The translations under genes and the position numbers were made by a program. Below the pieces are notes generated by a model. The model had not been told where the DNA came from, ran no database searches, and saw only the letters and a list, made by a program, of their open reading frames with translations. Shown one piece after another: positions 50,101-58,600 of a stretch of 64,000 nucleotides of DNA; the stretch's first letter is position 1, and each line of letters starts with the position of its first letter. Location: the NCBI GenBank assembly GCA_905250115.1, contig CAJNOI010000013.1, positions 52,894 to 116,893 of the forward strand, written 5' to 3'. The DNA is from Adineta steineri. Lineage: Eukaryota > Rotifera > Eurotatoria > Adinetida > Adinetidae.

Positions 50101-52195
50101 TCCATATTACGATTGCCTTGTTCTGAACGTAAAAGTATAACAGTACCACCCATAAGAAGAATACCAAATATTTCATAAATATGAACATCCCAAGTACATG
50201 ATGATAATTGTATAGCTCTATCAGTTGTACGCAATGCATCAACTTCAACAGAAGATTGAAGATATAAAAGTAGATAAGAATGTGAAATAATAACTGCTTT
50301 AGGTATTCCTATTGCTCCACTTGTAAAAATAATATAAGCAATATTACCAAATGTAACAGATATTGATTTTATAATATGATTGAAAATAGTAAATGAATCT
50401 GTTATAATAAGATTACATAATGTATGAGTCATTAGAATTGTTTGACAAGTAAAACCATGAATAAGAAGAGTCTTTGCAGATATATCTTGAATGCAAGTTT
50501 TAAGTCATTCTGGTGGATCCAGAGGTGATAATGGACAATAGACTGCACCACTTGATAAGATTGCTAACATCCCAATAATCATTTCAAAAGATCGTTCGAC
50601 ACATTGACATATAATTTCATTTGGTTGAATTTTATCAGTTAAATAATTTGTTAAACAATATACAAAATATAATAATTCACTATAAGTAAGTGATTGTCCA
50701 TCGAGTTCAAGTGCTAATTTTTGTGGATATAATTGAACTTGTTGAATAAAACATTCATGAACAGTATCAGACCATGAATAAGATGCAGATATATCTGTAT
50801 TATTTATTTGATGAATAAATTCCTGTTCAGTTGGAAGAACAATTGATAATTTATAGATAGGTTCATGAATGATTGAAGAAAAGAAAAGTTGTGTGAGCAT
50901 ATGTTGAAAATGATTTGCAAGTAGAACGATATTAGTTTGAGTTTGAGATATATCAATTGAACAATCAAGAAAACACTTTGTAGTTCGTGCATGATAATCA
51001 TGTGATATTGTAAAAATAAGATCAAATGATGTTGAAGGTAATACTTGATGATTTTGTTAATCTTCTGACTTAATAATCTGTTGATAAGGTAAATACGAAT
51101 GTTCTAGAAGATTACTACTTAATACTTGTATTTTTCGTATAAGATATTCAAATGAATTATTTGCTTCCATTTTCATTCGATATGATACAAGATTAACAAA
51201 CATGCCAATCATATCTTTTATTTCTTATTTTCGTCGATTAGCTCTAACACTTCCAACACATAAATCATCATCTATATTAATTAATTTATATAAAAATACA
51301 TAATGACAAGCGAGAGATAATGAAAACATTGTTAGATTATTTGATGAAGCAAAAGAAATCTTTGCATCAACAATATTTTCATGAAAACTAAATGCAGTTG
51401 AATAAGCACGATCAGAACGAATTTGATCAGTTTTATTTTCATGCGGTACTAAATCTTGTATTCGATTCCAATCATAACCATTCATAAGATTTGACCAATA
51501 AGGACGTGCTTTATTCATTCTTGAATCTATATTTGTATCAGCTAACAATGCGTGTTCATATAATGCAAAATCAATATATTGTGGAGCTGATAATATTGGT
51601 TGTTGCTCATTAGCCAAATCTATTTGTTTAAATGCTTTTATAAATGGCATAAGTGAACTATTGTCAAATGCAGTATGATGAAAATTAATAACAATTATAT
51701 CCCATTTTCATATAATAAATCATGATCATTATTATTATCGTATCACTATACTATATGGCATCTTAAGACTTTTCCTTTTTCAAAATCGAAAAATTATTTT
51801 GTAGATTCCTTGGCAAGTAATTGATGACGTTGCTCTGCTGTATTAATATTTCGTGAATGTTCAAATGAATAAATTTCATCGGTAGCAGCCTGAATGTATT
51901 GTTCCATTTGATTACTTCGCGGGTTGAAACGAACAGTAGTATGAAGAACATTATACTGTTCAATTAATGTGAGTAAAATTGAACGAATACGTTTAATTGA
52001 TAATGAACCTTGTTTGACTATCAATGGTATTAAAATATTGTAAACAGACAGGTCAGAAGAATGAAAATAAAGTTGTTCATGAAGTCAAATTCGTTGTTGA
52101 ACAAATGAAGCAACACCTTCTGTTCGTCCTGAAGTTTTGAATTGTGGTTCTTTGTGTGCATTTGTTCCTGCTGCTAGTCGCTCACGTGAAAGCAT
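12815..52195 (-). CDS. Multimodular non-ribosomal peptide synthetase (whole locus)
   Basis: Minus-strand megasynthase that would activate amino acids as adenylates, load them on carrier domains and join them, with release by a C-terminal thioesterase. Domain order 5' to 3': C1-A1-PCP1, C2-C3-A2-(gap), C4-A3-PCP3, C5-C6-A4-PCP4, C7-C8-A5-PCP5, C9-C10-A6-PCP6-TE. I treat it as one gene because the C/C and PCP/C boundaries all carry matching phase-1 splice donors and acceptors, so exons join in frame even across the 2.3 kb and 9 kb introns. The ATG at 52193-52195 is the first one upstream of C1 in frame. Caveats: C1, A1, C2 and the start of C3 have stops or frameshifts; the assembly gap at 44922-45021 hides part of module 2. 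The locus could instead now work as a shorter gene. The component blocks are described separately. Confidence 0.75.
17233..17448. mobile_element. hAT-like MITE, 216 bp
   Basis: Terminal inverted repeats of 14 bp: CAGGGGTGGCGCGA at the left end and its exact reverse complement at the right end. The CAGGGGTGGC start is typical of hAT-superfamily ends. Flanking 8-mers TCAGTTGC and CCACTTGC agree at 6 of 8 positions, consistent with an aged 8-bp target duplication. The inside has repeated C-runs (CACCCCC) and A-rich tracts and no coding capacity. Confidence 0.75.
17846..19180. mobile_element. Non-autonomous hAT-like transposon, 1.3 kb
   Basis: Flanked by a perfect 8-bp direct repeat ACTAGCCT (17838-17845 and 19181-19188), the target-site duplication length of hAT elements. 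Ends are inverted repeats starting TAGTGGCGGAGCCA (left) and TAGCGGCGGAGCCA (right, complement), followed by a second inverted motif rich in GGGGCT/AGCCCC. The interior shows no intact transposase frame. The perfect duplication suggests a fairly recent insertion into the NRPS intron. Confidence 0.82.
19486..20982 (-). CDS. NRPS condensation-like domain C9 (first of pair, before C10)
   Basis: A single open exon starting AKASLAQERIFLDEQIRFSS after a phase-1 acceptor and ending FHRLDNIINEG at a phase-1 donor. It has a full HHxxxDG motif (HHAMFDGAS), INANRYR, GMFVSTLPHR, HYPLQHIL and KFDFSLNL, all typical of condensation domains rather than epimerisation domains. It follows PCP5 directly and precedes a second C domain, so it lies where an epimerase would normally sit. 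It is most similar to C7. Its role could be a second condensation or an acyl or side-chain modification; the sequence does not decide. Confidence 0.85.
21039..24558 (-). CDS. NRPS module block C8-A5-PCP5
   Basis: Exons 24558-23989, 23920-22830, 22775-22476, 22419-22092 and 22034-21039, all open. C8 begins APASFAQARIWLDERIRFDPD, with HHALFDFPS instead of HHxxxDG. A5 has LTYSELLYYV, FTSGSTGIPKA, YGPAEATLG (A5 motif with Ala for Thr), GDLVTMDNNGLLHYQGRKD, LHGQRIELGEIE and NPNGKIDR. PCP5 has IFTLGGHSL. The five-exon layout is the same as in modules 3, 4 and 6. The A4-A5 substrate-pocket residues differ from the other modules (FDAHILE, YLTAVPT), so it probably activates a different amino acid. Confidence 0.88.
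24559..33522 (-). other. 9-kb non-coding interval, inferred giant intron between C7 and C8
   Basis: Donor GAAG/GTATG after INEG of C7 at 33523 and acceptor CAG or TAG/CACCAGCA before C8 at 24558 have matching phase 1, exactly as at the short C-C introns, so the interval reads as one intron. No coding frame of convincing length or composition is present on either strand. It contains a piggyBac-like MITE (32049-32762). Introns elsewhere in the locus are mostly 45-70 bp. It could alternatively separate two NRPS genes or be a misjoin. Confidence 0.6.
32049..32762. mobile_element. piggyBac-like MITE, 714 bp
   Basis: Flanked on both sides by TTAA (32045-32048 and 32763-32766), the obligate target duplication of piggyBac elements. 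Ends are perfect 14-bp inverted repeats CCCTTTACCCCCTG. No transposase is present; a 76-codon minus-strand open frame inside (32445-32675) has no recognisable domain. Confidence 0.85.
33523..35034 (-). CDS. NRPS condensation-like domain C7 (first of pair, before C8)
   Basis: A single open exon from ARASFAQERIYLDEQIRFSS to FHRLENIVNEG, with phase-1 splice sites at both ends. It has HHATFDGAS (complete HHxxxDG), INANRYR, GMFISTLPYR, HYPLQHIL and KFDFSLTF. It follows PCP4 and is the close paralogue of C9; both share NNMYVIPL near the start. If the downstream donor at 33522 is not used, the frame runs on to a stop at 33470 and would end the protein there. Confidence 0.85.
35103..38596 (-). CDS. 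NRPS module block C6-A4-PCP4
   Basis: Exons 38596-38033, 37972-36885, 36828-36529, 36475-36148 and 36098-35103, all open. C6 begins APTSFAQIRLW, with HHALFDFPS in place of HHxxxDG. A4 carries LTYCELLYYV, FTSGSTGIPKG, YGPAETTVDCT, GDLVTMDNGGLLHYQGRKD, LHGQRIELGEIE and NQNGKIDR with the catalytic Lys. PCP4 has IFTIGGHSL. Pocket-region residues (YDVHVQE, YLQSVPA, RSVDIGG) are unlike those of the other modules. The C-terminal half and PCP are most similar to A5-PCP5, a sign of recent duplication of this unit. Confidence 0.88.
39053..40513 (-). CDS. NRPS condensation-like domain C5 (first of pair, before C6)
   Basis: A single open exon, from GIASFAQERIFLDQQVRFSS to IINEG, with phase-1 splice sites. 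The active-site motif is HHVASDRAS: the second His and the Asp are kept, but the Gly after Asp is Arg. Other C-domain blocks are present (LNANRHK, GMFVSILPYR, HYPLQHIL, KFDFMLMF). It is the most divergent of the first-position C domains. It follows PCP3 and is separated from C6 by a 456-bp intron (38597-39052) with no coding content. Confidence 0.83.
40579..44237 (-). CDS. NRPS module block C4-A3-PCP3
   Basis: Exons 44237-43674, 43610-42511, 42454-42155, 41961-41631 and 41574-40579, all open. C4 begins APASYAQARIL and has HHALFDYPS. A3 carries LTYAELFAYA, FTSGSTGMPKG, YGLTETTVTCT, GDLIRMDHNGLLYCNGRKD, LHGQRIELGEIE and NPNGKVDR. PCP3 has FFSIGGHSL. The loop MARCSFDNH is identical to that in the truncated A2. 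The A-PCP half is closest to A6-PCP6 (shared NFDAH and FLQQPTI). This is the first complete block after the assembly gap, so if the upstream half is dead a shortened gene could begin near here. Confidence 0.88.
44238..44921 (-). other. Non-coding stretch left of the assembly gap, probably an intron 3' part
   Basis: It ends in the phase-1 acceptor (TTTCAG/CACCAGC) of C4. By analogy with the other C-C junctions it should be the 3' part of an intron that follows a first-position C domain now missing from the assembly. No A, PCP or C sequence is visible in it. Confidence 0.5.
44922..45021. other. Assembly gap (100 N) inside NRPS module 2
   Basis: Exactly 100 N. A2 is cut right after the motif MARCSFDNH on the upstream side, and the other side is non-coding. 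The A2 C-terminal half, PCP2 and, by the module pattern, a first-position C domain are missing, so the true gap should be several kb, or else there is a real deletion. Confidence 0.95.
45022..47273 (-). pseudogene. NRPS C3-A2, truncated by gap, one early stop
   Basis: Exons 47273-46710, 46642-45567, 45500-45201 and 45137 to the gap. It starts GPASYAQSRI, then TAG (47242-47244) where the other modules have Trp (RIW); after that the frame is open. C3 has HHVLFDFLS; A2 has LTYTELLYYV and FTSGSTGIPKA and stops at FDNH at the assembly gap. Exon layout matches modules 3-6. The single stop could be a sequencing error, an allele or the leading edge of decay. Without the missing half, A2 cannot be judged functional. 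Confidence 0.75.
47325..48773 (-). pseudogene. NRPS condensation-like domain C2, broken
   Basis: It begins AEASYGQQRIFVDQTIRFSN after a phase-1 acceptor and ends FHRLPNIKNEG at a phase-1 donor, 51 bp from C3. The active-site motif HHIAFDGAS is complete, but there are in-frame stops: TAA at 48538-48540 and TGA at 47971-47973, the latter where paralogues have Leu (FKLTHGE). It is the first-position partner of C3, so it shows that the tandem C-C design is also present in the older, decayed part of the gene. Confidence 0.78.
48842..52195 (-). pseudogene. NRPS first module C1-A1-PCP1, broken
   Basis: ATG at 52193-52195. C1 starts VASFVQQRI followed by TGA (52085-52087) where Trp is expected. Further stops lie at 51794-51796 and near 51225 and 51057-51059, plus a frameshift near 51700. 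The motif is HHTAFDNSS. A1 has LTYSELLYFV, then TGA at 50509-50511 (Arg expected in DPPERL) and a frameshift near 50040-50045. Its P-loop is FTSGAIGIPKA rather than FTSGSTG, SGATEGT replaces YGxTE, and RTGDLA, VNGQRVELEEI and NSNGKLDK remain. PCP1 keeps FFSLGGNSL. Unlike later modules it has almost no introns: only 49928-49994, plus 48774-48841 at the PCP1-C2 border. An intact version would be the loading or first extension module next to the PKS. Confidence 0.78.
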
Positions 52196-52636
52196 TGTAT
52201 AATAAAGTAATAAATCAATAAAATAAAATACGAAGCTTGATAAAATCTACAAATTAAAAAGAAGATGAGAAAAACTAAATAGATATTTCAAAATATGAAA
52301 TAAGAATATGATCACATCATATGAGAGTGATATTATTATCAGAAGTACGATAAACCAATGTACAATCTTCTAATAATACTGCAGAACGAAACAAGAGAAT
52401 TGATTGAGTATAGCTATGATATTATATTAGATAATAAAAAATATGTTAATTTAATATTGTTAGTGAGTTAATTAACTATTATAGATTTTCACAAAAAAAT
52501 ATTTTATCGAAGAAATTTATTAGTATTAATTGTTAAGAAATCTACAAATATTCCTATACTATAATAATTGATATATATAAAATAGGTTTAGTAAATAAGA
52601 ATAAATATTTGATTAAATAATAATTGTGAATATGTT
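52196..52636. other. Spacer between PKS and NRPS genes
   Basis: About 440 bp of AT-rich DNA with no coding frame. It should hold the PKS 3' UTR and the NRPS promoter. Both genes are on the minus strand, PKS first. Confidence 0.5.
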
Positions 52637-55600
52637 TTAATTATGAGCATCTAAAAGATGTAATTGCGTATTAGTAATGAGTGAGTGTATTTTGAATCGT
52701 TTTAACATTTCATGAGCAATAGTTTCTTCAGATTTCTTTCTAATACCTACTGTTTGATAAGATCCACATGATTGAATACGACGCATTTGTGTAATAAGAT
52801 TTGAGCATATGTAGATATAGAGGATGAAGAAAGAGATCATAATATTTGTAAAGCATACATATCACTTGATGATATTTTATTTTTTTGATTAGATAATTTT
52901 TGAATAAAAAATGTAAATAAATCTTCATTATTATTATCATTTGATATTTGAGTAATACAAAAAAGAGTTGAAGTTTTATTTTGATTCGAACGATGTAGAC
53001 AAATGAGATTTTCTAAACCAGTATATGTTGATGTATTAGTATATTGAGCTTCATTTTCATTAATTAAATCAAAATCTGAATCATATTCTTTTATGTTTGA
53101 TGATGTTGTTTATTCTTTTTCATTAAGTTTACTATAAACAAGTGTTGCAATTGTTTCAATTGAAAGTCCTTGAAGATGATCAACTAGTGGTATATAAATA
53201 ACAGTTTCTTGACTTAACCAATTATATAGTGAAACAGCAGCTAATGAATCCATACTTTGATTAACAAGTGAACGATCAATACCTATACGATCAACACTAG
53301 CTGAAGCTAATAATCGTGCAACAGCTGTTTGAGTTCGTTCAATAATAGTTTCCTTTTTTATTCATATTAGACTCAGTGGAATTATTTTTTTCTGATGATG
53401 TTGATGATATCTGATCAAATCTCATTTCTTTATAACGTTGATCAACTAGTTTTCTTAAATACGATGTAGCTAATGTTGTATAATTTCGATGTAATATTTG
53501 CCAATTAACAGCAAAAATAACAGAATATGGACAAATCTTTTGAGTTTGATGAAAACATTCAATTAATTCGAATACAGTTACTGTTGGCATTAATTCAAAA
53601 CCTTGTGTCTCTTTCAAAGTACTGAGCATTTCTTTCTGACGGTGAAACATTTCAGCATCACTTACAGCTGGTAAACTAATTGACAGTGCTGGTAAAGTAA
53701 GTTTTGTAAAATGATAATAAGCAAGTGCATTAAGAAATTGATTACCAGCATTATAACCAGCAGATGCAACTTCAAGTAAATGATTTCGAATTGATGAAAA
53801 CATGATAAAAAAATGAATAGGTGCATGAAGAAATTGTGTAGCTTGATGAAGATACCATGCACCACGGACTTTTGGTGATAAAACAAGTGATAAATGTTCT
53901 TGTGTTAAATTATTTAAAGTACGATCTTCTGCAACAACAGCACTATGAATAATACCACGAATAGGATAAGAAGTTTTTTGAAATCTTTCAATTAAATCAT
54001 GAACTTGTTGAAAATTTGTTACATCTGCTTGAACAACATCGATATGAGCATTAAATTCTTTTGTTGTTCGTTTTAATCTTAACCAATCATCATATTGTGG
54101 ATTCGAAGGTTTTTCAAGTTCAACTAATGTTCGACAACTCATAAGTGCTATATGTTTAACACCTCGTTGTTCAATCATCCATCGAGACATTGTTAAACCA
54201 AGACCACCAAAACCACCAGATATTAAAACTGTTCCTTGATTACAAACTTCTGATGGAAACATTGTATTATCACTTACAACTATTGATTAAAAAAAAATAA
54301 TGATAATTGAAAGAAAAAAAAAGAAAACTACCTTTTAATAAACTATTAGATTGCTTTTTATTAATAGTTAATGGTTGATCAGATGAAGTTATACGAAAAA
54401 CTGTTTTAGCCATAACTTGACCACTATTACATCTTAATAGTGCTTCGATTATTTGAGATGGTTCATAACAAATTGTTGGTTCAACAGCATGTAATTTACG
54501 TTGAATCAGTAAATCAATTGCTTCTTCCAACATAAGAAGAGTAAATGTGATACATGATCAGCAAGTGAAATAAAATCTGATCTTAATTGAAACATTGATA
54601 AATTGCTATTATGATAAATATCTCGTTTACTCCATTCAACAAAGTTACCGTGATATGCTAATAATTTAATTGATTCTTTGAGTAAATTGTCTGATGATGA
54701 ATTAACAATAACATCAACACCTTGTGGAAAATTTTGACGTATATTATTAGCAAAAGAAGTATCTCGACTATTGAATACATGTTCAATACCATAATGTTCA
54801 CGAAGGAAACGTCGTTTTTCTTCAGTTCCAGCTGTAGTAATAACACGAGCACCAATATATTGACAATATTGAATACACATTTGACCTGCAGCACCTGTTG
54901 CAGCATGAATAAGAACAGTTTGATTAGATTGTAAATGAACACGATATTTAAGAGAATATATAACTGTTAAAATTGGACATGGTAGACCACATAATTGTTC
55001 ATCAGAAAGAGGAAAATTAGGTGGAATACGTATTATAAGTTGAGAATTAATCATAATATGAGAATGATATGTACCATCACCAGTAACACCTACAGCATGA
55101 TCACCAACTTGAAAACTAGTTGTTTTAGGACCTACACGTACAATAGTACCAACAAAATCTGAACCTGGTTCTGTATCTCGATCAAGTTTTGGTTGATCTT
55201 CATCAGATTGTGCAAAAATACGTGTATGTGGATAAAGACCGCGTGATTTAAGTACATCACGAAAATTAATACCAACACAATGAACACGAACTTCTACCAT
55301 ACCTGGTAATAATTCCTTTTCTCTATCTTCTTCAATCCATGTTAATTCAGAAAGAAAACGAGATTGTGGTACACAAAGACGAAATGGTTTTTGATCAGTA
55401 TCTCGTTTAGGAATAATAGAAATTTGTTCGTATTTAGATTTCTCTTGTTCATTATTATTTTGTAACATTTCATAATGCCATGTTAAATGTTGAACTTGAT
55501 TTTGATTTGTATCATTAAAACGAAGAACAACTTCACAAGTATCAGTTGAATATCTTGAATTAATCATATATTCTACTAAAGTATGAATAAATGTTGATTG

Positions 55601-58600
55601 ATTATTATCATTTAACGACGTTTGAAGATCAATAAATTTTAATCAATATCGTTCATATTCAGTTATTAAACTTCGTGCAAGCCCAATAAATGATGATGCA
55701 ATTATATTAAGATTCGAATCATTATTAAATTGAGCATGATCTGTAAGAATATATACAAATGGATAAAAATATGGTGATGATTTTTGAATTGTTTGAAGAA
55801 TACGTGATAATGTTCCACATATAAGTTCTTCATTTTGTTTAAATGCTAAATCAGCATTATTTTCATAAAATAATACTTGATCAAGTTGCCATGCAAGAAT
55901 AATAGATGCTTGTTTATAAGTAGTTAATAGAACTGGTATTACAGAACAAATCATATCTAGAGTTGAATTATGAATATCAAAAATTTTGATATTTGAACAT
56001 GGTAATAATGATGATAGAATATGACTAAAATTATTTTTATTATTATTATCTTCTTTATTAAATATTAACCATATTTGATTTTTTCTTTCATTAAGTCTTT
56101 GTAATATTTCCTTAGATATTGTTTTTTGACAAATAATTGATGTACTTTCATTTTGATTTGTTGTTGATTCAATAATATTAAATCCTTCGATTTGTTTTAA
56201 TAATGTTGTCCATGGTTGAATATTCTTTAATGCACGATTATTATTATCATCAGATGACCACCATTGATCAAAAAAACCAAAAATAAGATGAAAATAAAGA
56301 GGAATATGAACTAATTCAAGTAATAAAAGGAGACCATTAGGAACAAGTAAACGACGAAGATCTATTAAAGAATTTGTTAAATCTTGATTTCCTAGAAGTT
56401 GATTTGCAGAAAATATAATATCAAATGATTCTATTGGTATTTTTTCAAGTGTTTTACTATGATATAAATCAATTGTTTCATCATAAATAATAGATAAATT
56501 TGTTTGATTAGTTAGATGTGTATTAAATGTTTGTTGAGCATTTGCAAGTTGTATTGGATCAGAATCTGCATAATGTAAATCAATTAATAAACCTGTTTGT
56601 TCTGATAAATTAAGAAAAAGATCAAGAATTGGTGAAACATCTGAACAATAACTATCACTTAACCAAAATATACATAATCGATAATTTTCAAATGAATTGT
56701 CTTTAATTTGTTGTTCATATTGTAATTGTAAATGTTGACAAATCGTATTAAAAATTTGTTGTGTTTTAGTTGCACTTACAAGAGTTTTAATTTGTTGAAA
56801 AGTTTCTCCAATTTCCTCATCATCAACAAATATATCTAATCCAGTTTTTTCTCGACTAAGAATATCTTTTAAATGTAAACCATGTTTATTTAATATTATT
56901 AAAAATGGTTTTAAACGAGGAAAACGTTCGAATAATTGAATAAGACGAAGTTGTGCTGAATGCCATGTTACTTATTCCGAATGTAAAGTTGAAGCAAGAG
57001 AATGACATGCATTTAATAATGGATGATATTGTTGATTTAAATCAAGATCTTTAATTGCCATTTGAGCATAATAAGCAGCTAATTCATTAAATGGTTCGAC
57101 TGATTCAATTAAATCTTGATTACTATTAGAATTAAGTTCATTATTAAGAATTTGATTAGGTGATGGAAGTAAATGTGATATATCTTTTGTTATTGGTGAA
57201 TCAATCGATACTCTTTTCATACAATAATCTTTTACAATGGTATTTAAATATGTTTTATGATCAGTATTAGGTAAATCAGTTTGTATATTTAATTTGTCAT
57301 AAATGGTTTTTTTCATTGACCATCGACTAGATTTTACACGTTGAACTTCTTGAATAATAATACATTCAAATGTAAATATTGATTCTTCTATTTTATTATC
57401 CATTGGAAACATCCATAAATCAAGATTATATATTTCTTCTTGACTTGTACCACATATATTATCATGATAATTTCCACGTACTTTAATATTTGTTGATTGA
57501 TTCATTTTTGTTTTTATTTTATTTGAATATATAAATTTTAGAATACGTACTGGAAGAAATGTTGTTTCAACACCTGGTAATAGAACTAGATATGGATGCA
57601 GTAAATAATAAGATGAACAATTATTATTATCATTTGATAATTGAGATATAATTGTAGTTGAAGTACCACGTAATGTTTTTAGGTTTTCAAAACTAGATCC
57701 ATATTGATAATCTCATGTTGAAAGATGTGCATAAGCACTTGGTATATCTTGTATTGTCCATCTATCAAGTATTGTTAATGATTTTTGTTGTTTATAATCT
57801 ATTTCAATTTTACCTTGAGCATGTAAAGTAAATTTATTTAATGAATATTTATTAAGATTATTTTGATTACAAAATATAATATACCATTCACGCATTGGCA
57901 TAATTATTTGTATAAATACTTCAACTAATACATGTTTATTAAGAATAAGTGCTTTAACAAATTTAACATCTTCAAAAATAAGTGTTAGTTGTTGTTGATC
58001 ATCTTCTTTCGATGAAAGTAATTGATGACAAGCAGCTGTTGCAAGTTCAAGATAAGCAACTGCTGGAAAAAGAATTGCATCTTGAATTTTATGATCTCTT
58101 AAAAAAGCATCTTGTTGTAAATTAATATTAATAAGGCTTTTCCATGTTGCACTCGTTTGTTCATTTAATTGACGAATGCCAAGTGATGGATGAGTAGATA
58201 TGCGGTTAGCTAAACGTTGTATAGATGAATCTTTTGATTCATACCAACATGGACTCAAATGAAATTTATATAATGAAAAATTATCAAAATATTCTTCATG
58301 ATTTTTCACAGGTAAAATTTGACGAGTATGAAAATATTGTTGTCATACTTGAGATGATGTTGTAAGTTGTGCTAAACTAGTAAGAAATGTTATTTGTTCA
58401 TTTTCTTTTCGTTTTAATGTTGGAAGAATAAGTGGTGGTGATGATTGTTGTTGATTTGTTAATTCATAACATTCACGAATAGATGTACCTAAAACTAGAT
58501 GTGGTGAAATTTCAAGAAAAACATTTGCTGTTTTATCTTTTATAATTAATGTTATAGTATCATATTATCGAACAGTTTGTCTCACATTTGACTATCAACT

